This document shows, piece by piece, positions 53,378 to 64,000 of a stretch of 64,000 nt of DNA. Every line of letters begins with the position of its first letter. Position 1 is the first letter of the stretch. This DNA comes from Candidatus Proximibacter danicus. Lineage in GTDB: Bacteria > Pseudomonadota > Gammaproteobacteria > Burkholderiales > Rhodocyclaceae. A program made the position numbers and the translations under genes. The notes under the pieces were generated by a model. The model was not told the origin of the DNA, ran no database searches, and saw only the letters and a program-made list of their open reading frames with translations. The DNA is taken from positions 1 through 64,000 of the forward strand of contig JADJUC010000007.1 of the NCBI GenBank assembly GCA_016710885.1, written 5' to 3'.

Positions 53378-55488
53378 TGAAGCAGATGATTAAGAGTGCT
53401 TTCGGGTTGTTGTTGGTGGCAGTTTTCGGAATGGCTGCGGCTCAAGATGCTTCATCGACAGCAAACGAGGTTAAGGCAATCAATGTCGCGCGCCAGGCTG
53501 GAGGCGTGTTAGTCAAGCTGACACTTAAAAAGCCGCTCAGCGCTGTCCCCGTGAGTTTCAGTGTCGCTAACCCGGCACGGATAGCTTTCGATTTGCCATT
53601 AACCACTAACGCAATTGGCCAGAATAGTCAGACCTTCAATGAGGGGGGTGTTCGTAGCGTCAACTTTGTACCAACTGATGAAAAAATGCGGTTTGTGCTG
53701 AACTTGAATCAGGCCATGTCCTACGATGCCCGTATCGAAGGCGATGCTCTGCTCATCTCTTTGGCATCGTCTGCGGCCGCAGTAAAAACTGGTGCACTCG
53801 TCACACACTTCGCCGAGGCCCGTCCGTTATCTGAACAACACGCGGTACGGGACATCGGCTTTCGCCGCGGGAAAGACGGCGAAGGCCGCGTGACCGTTGA
53901 TCTGAGTGAGGGAAATACGGGGATCGACATCAGGCAGCAAGGTTCTACGCTGATAGTTGATTTTGCCAAAACCTCACTTCCGGAGCATCTCCGCAAACGG
54001 CTTGATGTGACCGATTTCGCAACACCTGTCACGGCCGTTGTGGCAACCCAGCAAGGAGACGGTACGAGACTGACGATCACGCCGAAGGGGCTTTGGGAAC
54101 ACAACGCATACCAAACGGAAACCCAGTTCGTGATCGAGGTAAAGCCGATTATCGAAAATCCGAACAAGTTGGTTCAGGGATCGCGCGGTGGTTATCAGGG
54201 CGAAAAGTTGTCGCTCAATTTCCAGAATGTCGAGGTGCGTCGACTCCTTCAGGTGATCGGTGAATTTACTGGCATGAATATGGTGGTCAGCGATAGCGTA
54301 GGAGGAAATCTGACGCTGATTCTCAAGGACGTTCCCTGGGATCAAGCGCTGGATATCATCCTCCAGCAACGTGGCTTGGATATGCGCAAGAATGGAAACG
54401 TAATTCTTGTCGCGCCACGAGACGAGATTGCAACCAAGGAAAAACTGGAGTTTGAGTCACGGCAGCAGATCGGAGATCTTGAGCCTATGCGTTCAGAGAG
54501 TTTTCAGTTGAATTACCAAAAGGCAAAAGCGGTTCAGAAATTTCTGACAAACAAGGACCAGACGGATGCTGTCAAAGCGGGATCAGTGCATGGTCGATGA
54601 GCGGACCAACAAACTGTTTGTCAGGACACGCCCAGTCCGGCTGGAGGATTTGCGGCGCTTAATTGCCAAGATTGATGTTCCTGTGCGACAAGTTCTTGAT
54701 TGAAGCGCGTATCGTCGAGGCGTCGGATAGCTTCAGCAAAGATATGGGGTCCGTCTTGGGTTTCACAATCTAAAGACAATCGCCGAACCGGAGCACCGTC
54801 CGATCAACAAGTCGGCGGAAGCATTGGTGGGGATACCGGCTACCACACAGGCCAAACGACGACGTCTCCCAATTTTCTCACTGACTCAATGTTCGTCAAT
54901 ATGCCAGCAAACCCTCGCTCAGGGAGTGCCGGTGCAGCATCTCTAATTCTGTTCAACTCAGATGCGACTAAATTCATCAACTTGGAAGTCTCTGCACTGG
55001 AGGCTGACGGTCGTGGCAAAGTGGTATCCAGCCCCCGCGTCGTTACTGCAGACCAGGTCGAAGCACTGATCGAACAAGGTGTGGAAATTCCCTATCAGCA
55101 AGCGACTTCCTCCGGTGCTACTAGCGTGTCTTTCCGCAAGGCAAACTTGGCCTTGAAGGTCAAGCCGCAAATAACGCCGGACGGCAAAATCACAATGACG
55201 CTGGATGTGAACAAGGACACGCCAAATACGCGCTTGACGACGGGTGCTGGTGTCGCGATTGACACCAAGCATGTCAAGACCGAAGTCTTGGTTGAAAATG
55301 GCGGAACGGTCGTAATCGGCGGCATCTACCAACAGGAAACGCGCGAAACGACCAATCGAATTCCTGTTCTCGGGGAAATACCTTATCTCGGCTGGTTGTT
55401 TAGAAATACCCAGAAACAAGATGACAAGACCGAGCTGTTGATTTTCATTACGCCTAAAATTATCAGCGAAGCACTGGCTGTCAGATAA
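53374..55488 (+). CDS. pilQ: Type IV pilus secretin PilQ, several frameshifts
   Basis: Outer-membrane channel for the pilus. About 710 residues after repair. Signal peptide FGLLLVAVFGMAAAQ, two AMIN domains (VRSVNFVPTDEKMRFVLNL; then RRGKDGEGRVTVDLSEG), the N0/STN domain (VRRLLQVIGEFTGMNMVVSD) and an N1 domain. The frame is lost between about 54560 and 54770 (at least three indels, e.g. in VLIEARIVEASDSFSKDMG). The secretin core then runs cleanly: SPRVVTADQVEALIEQGVEI, NGGTVVIGGIYQQETRE and GEIPYLGWLFRNTQKQDDK. It is last in the pilMNOPQ operon, followed by a terminator. Confidence 0.93.
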
Positions 55489-55506
55489 TTTCTTTCAGCA
55501 TTCAGT

Positions 55507-55543
55507 AAAGAACGAAGGCCGGCTTAGCCGGCCTTCGTTCTTT
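55507..55543 (+). terminator. Rho-independent terminator after pilQ
   Basis: Perfect 17-base arms aaagaacgaaggccggc and gccggccttcgttcttt surround a 3-base loop (tta), beginning 18 bases after the pilQ stop. The arm ends in a short T run. It separates the pilus operon from aroK. Confidence 0.85.
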
Positions 55544-55558
55544 ATGATGCGGTAAAAT

Positions 55559-56095
55559 GTGCTCGTGCAAGTTGAACCTCAGAATATCTACCTCGTCGGA
55601 CTCATGGGGGCGGGAAAAACGACCATCGGGCGCCAGTTGGCTCGCCGCTTGGCGTGGCGCTTCGTCGATTCAGATCACGAAATCGTGGCGCGTACGGGGG
55701 TAAATATTCCGACAGTTTTTGAGATAGAGGGAGAGGCCGGCTTCCGTCGTCGCGAGAGCCAGGTTGTTGAAGAACTCACCACGCTACGCCACATTGTTAT
55801 GGCTACAGGCGGGGGGGTGGTTCTGGCAAAGGAAAATCGCGAGCATCTACGCTGCAATGGCATGGTTGTTTTTCTGGATGTCAGTCCCAGACAACTTTAC
55901 GAGCGAACGCGGCACGACAAAAATCGCCCGCTACTCCAAGTCGATAATCCTTTTGGCCGCTTGGAGGCTTTGCACGCCGAGCGATGGCCACTCTACCAAG
56001 ATGTGGCAGATGTCATAATCGATGCAAGTAGCTGCAATGCGCAGTCGATTGTCCAAACAATCATCCAGGAGTATCAGCAGCGATGCAGTCCCTGA
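55559..56095 (+). CDS. aroK: Shikimate kinase
   Basis: Phosphorylates shikimate in aromatic amino acid synthesis. 178 intact residues. Walker A is YLVGLMGAGKTTIGRQLA, the shikimate-binding DSD is in RFVDSDHEI, GEAGFRRRESQV gives the substrate Arg, the conserved ATGGGVVL loop follows, and the lid has RTRHDKNRPLL. GTG 55559 or GTG 55565 starts it, 15 bases after the pilus terminator. Its 3' end overlaps aroB by 13 bases. Confidence 0.95.
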   Translation: MLVQVEPQNIYLVGLMGAGKTTIGRQLARRLAWRFVDSDHEIVARTGVNIPTVFEIEGEAGFRRRESQVVEELTTLRHIVMATGGGVVLAKENREHLRCNGMVVFLDVSPRQLYERTRHDKNRPLLQVDNPFGRLEALHAERWPLYQDVADVIIDASSCNAQSIVQTIIQEYQQRCSP

Positions 56096-57171
56096 CGGTT
56101 CAACTCGGCGAACGTTCGTATCCAATCCTGATTGGCAGCGGGTTGCTTCGTCAGCCAGAGCTTCTTCTGCCTTATCTGCCGCGCAAGAAGGCAGTAATCG
56201 TGAGTAATACGACGATCGCGCCTCTCTACCTCGACTGCCTGGCCAAGGGGTTGCGTGCCAACGGAATTGAAGTGGTCGAATCGGTATTGCCGGACGGTGA
56301 GCAACATAAAGACCTGCAGACACTAAACCAGATATTCGACACCCTGCTAGGCAATCGTTGCGAACGGTCGACGACCTTGATTGCCCTTGGTGGCGGCGTC
56401 ATCGGCGACATGGGAGGTTTTGCTGCTGCGTGTTACCAGCGAGGGATGCCATTCATCCAGGTGCCGACAACCTTGCTGTCACAAGTTGACTCTTCTGTTG
56501 GCGGAAAAACAGCGATAAATCACCCGCTCGGGAAAAACATGGTTGGTGCTTTCTACCAGCCAAAAATCGTCCTCGCGGACACCTCCACCCTGAACACGCT
56601 GCCCGACCGCGAACTGAGCTCGGGCTTGGCCGAGGTTATCAAGTACGGACTGATTCGTGACCTGCCGTTTCTGGAGTGGTTGGAGCACAACGTCGAATCC
56701 TTGCTGGAGCGCAACCCCGAGGCGCTGGCCTTTGCTATCCACCGTTCTTGCGTCAATAAGGCCGAAGTTGTCGCTGCTGATGAGCGCGAGACAGGCGAGC
56801 GGGCCTTGCTCAACCTTGGTCACACCTTCGGGCACGCCATCGAAACCGGAATGGGTTATGGCGAATGGCTTCATGGCGAGGCAGTTGCCGCCGGTACGAT
56901 GATGGCAGTAGCGCTTTCACGGTTGAAGGGCTGGCTTGATGATGCAGATGTACATCGTATCGAGCACTTGTTGCTGCGGGCTAAGCTGCCAATCACGGGC
57001 GCCCCAATCGCCGTCGATCGCTACCTCGAGCTGATGCGTCACGACAAGAAAGTAGAGGATGGCCGGCTGCGCCTCGTCCTGCTTAAAGGAGTCGGCAGCG
57101 CGATTGTTAGCGACGATTCAAGCGACGCACAGATTCGGGTCGCTATAGAATCTCGGTTGCCGAATGCTTGA
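56083..57171 (+). CDS. aroB: 3-dehydroquinate synthase
   Basis: Converts DAHP to 3-dehydroquinate, NAD- and metal-dependent. 362 intact residues. NAD-binding GGGVIGDMGGFAAACYQRG, QVPTTLLSQVDSSVGGKTAI, and the metal ligands in EVIKYGLIRD, NLGHTFGHAIETGMGY and WLHGEAVAAGTMMA are all present. It starts inside aroK and overlaps dgt by eight bases. The aroK-aroB-dgt order after pilQ is standard in betaproteobacteria. Confidence 0.97.
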   Translation: MQSLTVQLGERSYPILIGSGLLRQPELLLPYLPRKKAVIVSNTTIAPLYLDCLAKGLRANGIEVVESVLPDGEQHKDLQTLNQIFDTLLGNRCERSTTLIALGGGVIGDMGGFAAACYQRGMPFIQVPTTLLSQVDSSVGGKTAINHPLGKNMVGAFYQPKIVLADTSTLNTLPDRELSSGLAEVIKYGLIRDLPFLEWLEHNVESLLERNPEALAFAIHRSCVNKAEVVAADERETGERALLNLGHTFGHAIETGMGYGEWLHGEAVAAGTMMAVALSRLKGWLDDADVHRIEHLLLRAKLPITGAPIAVDRYLELMRHDKKVEDGRLRLVLLKGVGSAIVSDDSSDAQIRVAIESRLPNA

Positions 57172-58279
57172 GCTCGCTCCGTATGCGGCAACGGACGCGG
57201 CCTCGCGCGGGCGTCGCCATGCAGAGCCGCCGCCGTCGATGCGTACTGAATTCCAGCGTGACCGCGATCGCATCATCCACTCCACCGCTTTTCGCCGGCT
57301 CGAATACAAAACCCAGGTATTCGTAAACCATGAAGGCGACCTGTTCCGTACGCGCCTTACCCATAGCATCGAAGTTGCCCAGATTGCACGGGGCATCTGC
57401 CGTGTGCTTCGACTTAACGAGGATCTCGCAGAGGCTGTCGCCTTGGCCCACGACCTCGGGCATACGCCTTTCGGCCATGCTGGCCAGGACGCGTTGCATA
57501 ACTGCATGCGGAATCACGGCGGCTTCGAACACAATCTGCAAAGCCTGCGTATCGTTGATCAGTTGGAAGAGCGCTACGCTGCTTTTGATGGACTCAATCT
57601 GTGTTTTGAAACCCGAGAAGGAATCGTCAAGCACTGTTCGCGTGAGAACGCCCTGCTCCTGGGTGATGTGGGTGTGCGTTTTCTCTCGGGCGGGCAACCG
57701 TCTCTCGAAGCGCAGATTTGCAACTTGGCCGACGAAATCGCCTATAACAACCACGATGTAGACGACGGCTTGCGGTCCGGCTTGATTACCCTTGAACAGC
57801 TGCGCGAAGTCAGGCTTTTCGCACGCCACGTGAAGGGGGTGGAAAGTGAGTATCCACAGCTGTCAGGTCGCCGGTTGATACACGAGACCGTCCGCCGAAT
57901 GATCAATACCCTTGCATGCGACCTGGTTGCGACGACAGCCCAGAACGTCGCGCAGTCCGCGCCCGATACCATCGATAACTTGCGCGCTTGCCCGCCGCTG
58001 GCCGAATTTTCAAGCGAACTTGCCGTCGAGAATCAGGAATTGAAACGCTTCTTGCGGACCAATCTCTATCGCCACTATCAAGTCCTTCGCATGACAAACA
58101 AGGCCAAGCGAATTATTGGCGATCTCTTTTCAGCGTTTATCGACGATCCACGCTTGCTGCCGCCGCAGTATCAGAATGCGGAGGATCAGCCGCGTTCGGT
58201 GGCTGACTATATTGCCGGAATGACTGATCGTTATGCCATGAAGGAACATCGCCGCCTGTTTGTCGTCGGAGAAATCTAG
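57164..58279 (+). CDS. dgt: Deoxyguanosinetriphosphate triphosphohydrolase-like protein
   Basis: HD-domain dNTP triphosphohydrolase. 371 intact residues. The metal ligands are R-L-T-H in RTRLTHSIEVAQIARG, the HD in AVALAHDLGHTPFGHAGQ and the distal Asp in NLADEIAYNNHDVDDGL. FRRLEYKTQVFVNHEGD is typical of the family. TTG or ATG near 57164 starts it within the aroB end (MLELAPYAATDAASRG). It is the last gene before the gltBD control region. Confidence 0.93.
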   Translation: MLELAPYAATDAASRGRRHAEPPPSMRTEFQRDRDRIIHSTAFRRLEYKTQVFVNHEGDLFRTRLTHSIEVAQIARGICRVLRLNEDLAEAVALAHDLGHTPFGHAGQDALHNCMRNHGGFEHNLQSLRIVDQLEERYAAFDGLNLCFETREGIVKHCSRENALLLGDVGVRFLSGGQPSLEAQICNLADEIAYNNHDVDDGLRSGLITLEQLREVRLFARHVKGVESEYPQLSGRRLIHETVRRMINTLACDLVATTAQNVAQSAPDTIDNLRACPPLAEFSSELAVENQELKRFLRTNLYRHYQVLRMTNKAKRIIGDLFSAFIDDPRLLPPQYQNAEDQPRSVADYIAGMTDRYAMKEHRRLFVVGEI

Positions 58280-58290
58280 CGACGCCCGCC

Positions 58291-58315
58291 GGTTTGCACC
58301 GTTGTGGTGCAAACC
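58291..58315. promoter_or_regulatory. Predicted NtrC-binding site upstream of gltB
   Basis: The dyad TGCACC-gttgt-GGTGCA (58295-58311) matches the NtrC consensus TGCACC-N5-GGTGCA exactly, with arms extended to ten perfect bases on each side (ggtttgcacc / ggtgcaaacc). It is 6 bases ahead of the predicted -35 box of the gltB promoter. A hairpin terminator for dgt is the alternative, but there is no T run. Confidence 0.6.
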
Positions 58316-58320
58316 TCAGC

Positions 58321-58349
58321 TTGAACCCCCGCAGGGTTCGCTGTATAGT
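58321..58349 (+). promoter_or_regulatory. Predicted sigma70 promoter of gltBD
   Basis: TTGAAC (58321-58326) and TATAGT (58344-58349) are 17 bases apart. Each box fits the consensus well. A perfect 6-base inverted repeat (gaaccc / gggttc, 58323-58339) overlaps the -35 box and spacer and could be a further operator. The expected start point is near 58356. Confidence 0.6.
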
Positions 58350-58372
58350 CCCCGGCCGCCCTAAATTTTCAC

Positions 58373-58397
58373 AAGCCGGTGTCGTGCCGGCTTTTTT
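58373..58397 (+). terminator. Intrinsic terminator in the gltB leader
   Basis: The stem aagccgg / ccggctt with a 7-base loop is followed at once by a run of six T. It lies about 20 bases downstream of the predicted start point and about 60 bases before gltB. It ends either dgt transcripts or, if the promoter above is right, most transcripts from the gltB promoter. Confidence 0.7.
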
Positions 58398-58454
58398 GAC
58401 GTCTGGCGCGTGGTAAAGATCGGCGCCATGCGTTGTTTTATAAGGAAATAAAGC

Positions 58455-63091
<4,637 letters not shown>

Positions 63092-63092
<1 letters not shown>

Positions 63093-64000
63093 TGGGAAAG
63101 CCAACTGGATTCCTCGAGTTCCAGCGCCTCTCCGAGGCCTATGAACCGGTCGAAAAGCGCGTTAAGCACTACAAGGAGTTTGTCGCCCATCTGTCGGATG
63201 CCGATGCCAAGGTGCAGGGCGCACGCTGCATGGATTGCGGCATCCCGTTCTGCAATACCGGTTGCCCGGTAAATAACATCATTCCCGACTGGAATGATCT
63301 TGTCTTCCGTGGCAACTTCAAGCAGGCGCTGGAAGTGCTGCATTCGACCAACAACTTCCCCGAATTTACCGGCCGCATCTGTCCAGCGCCGTGCGAAGCT
63401 GCCTGCACGCTGGGTATCAACATTGAGCCGGTGGGCATCAAGTCGATCGAGCATTTCATCATCGACAAGGGCTGGGAAAACGGCTGGGTCAAGCCGCAAG
63501 TCGCTGCGCAGAAGACCGGCAAGAAGGTTGCCGTCGTCGGTTCCGGCCCGGCCGGTCTGGCTGCTGCCCAGCAACTGGCGCGCGCCGGCCACGACGTGAC
63601 GGTGTTCGAAAAGAACAGCCGCATCGGCGGCCTGCTGCGCTACGGCATCCCCGATTTCAAGCTGGACAAGGCCATCATCGACCGCCGCATGCAGCAGATG
63701 GAAGCCGAGGGCGTCAAGTTCCGCACCAAGGTCGTGGTCGGTTCGAAGGACATGCCGGCTGGCACCATCAACGACGCGACCGAAGTCGTGACCGCCGAGC
63801 AACTGAACAAGGAATTCGATGCGGTCGTGCTGGCCGGTGGTTCGGAAGTGCCGCGCGAGTTGCCGATCCCGGGCCGCGAGCTGAAGGGCACCTACGCTGC
63901 GCTCGAGTTCCTGATCCCGCAGAACAAGGAAGTCGCCGGTGACGGCGCCAACCCGATCAACGTCAAGGGCAAGCACGTCGTTGTCATCGGCGGTGGCGAT
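63092..64000 (+). CDS. gltD: Glutamate synthase (NADPH) small subunit, cut by the window end
   Basis: The first 303 residues are present. It passes electrons from NADPH through FAD and Fe-S clusters to GltB. Cluster ligands are in CMDCGIPFCNTGCPVNNII and CPAPCEAACTLGIN, the FAD fingerprint is VAVVGSGPAGLAAAQQLA, and the second dinucleotide-binding motif HVVVIGGGD starts at the window edge. ATG 63092 shares its A with the gltB TAA, so the genes are translationally coupled. Confidence 0.97.

Noticed and set aside
58280..58454. Sigma54 promoter for gltB to go with the NtrC-type site
   Set aside because: No -24/-12 element with GG and GC at the correct spacing was found; the good match is to sigma70.

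Overview
The window looks like chromosomal DNA of a betaproteobacterium, most likely Rhodocyclales (Dechloromonas/Azonexus/Accumulibacter-like). The basis is high GC, a pilMNOPQ-aroK-aroB-dgt-gltB-gltD run divergent from a class A penicillin-binding protein gene, a dapF-DUF484-xerC block next to a lipid A acyltransferase, a RegB/RegA redox pair and a betaproteobacterial Hsp15. The assignment is by gene order and protein motifs only. No rRNA, tRNA, CRISPR array, insertion sequence or prophage was recognised.

Layout. 1-3177 (minus): metK with a strong terminator, then an HD-GYP protein and the start of a CHASE-domain sensor. 3373-22292: a large lipopolysaccharide core and lipid A locus. Two lipid A acyltransferase genes form its ends. 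Between them lie waaG, waaP, several further kinase-fold proteins (seven kinase-like domains in all), glycosyltransferases, two methyltransferases, a carbamoyltransferase, a membrane glycosyltransferase and msbA. 22448-25382: GNAT, dapF, DUF484 and xerC. 25431-30406: an orphan Rieske protein, rlmI, a CheZ-like protein, and a Fur/Zur-type repressor with two COG0523 metallochaperone GTPases behind a perfect inverted repeat. 30650-35102: a duplicated STAS protein and hslV, then an antiparallel HDOD gene pair that separates hslV from hslU. 35119-39630: a REP-like repeat, an AEC carrier, a lone nuclease-helicase of the DUF2075 type with atypical composition, and an MFS carrier followed by a broken small ORF. 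39699-47716 (minus): lptM-lysA-MFP-RND and regB-regA-hsp15, two tightly overlapping gene chains. 47751-50356: cyaY (frameshifted) and the penicillin-binding protein 1A gene. 50521-58279: type IV pilus assembly genes, shikimate genes and dgt. 58291-64000: a gltBD control region with an NtrC-type site, a sigma70 promoter and an early terminator, then gltB and the start of gltD.

Sequence quality matters here. At least 17 genes, including essential ones such as metK, msbA, lpxL and mrcA, are interrupted by one-base indels, densest before position 5000. I read these as sequencing or assembly errors and annotate each such gene as one locus over its full span. Exceptions are discussed where a lost residue or stop could be real.

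Functional picture. The first third builds and decorates the LPS inner core (glucosylation, multiple phosphorylations, carbamoylation, methylation) and exports lipid A-core through MsbA. The middle serves zinc homeostasis, proteolysis, envelope efflux and redox-responsive regulation. The last third makes type IV pili, aromatic precursors and glutamate.
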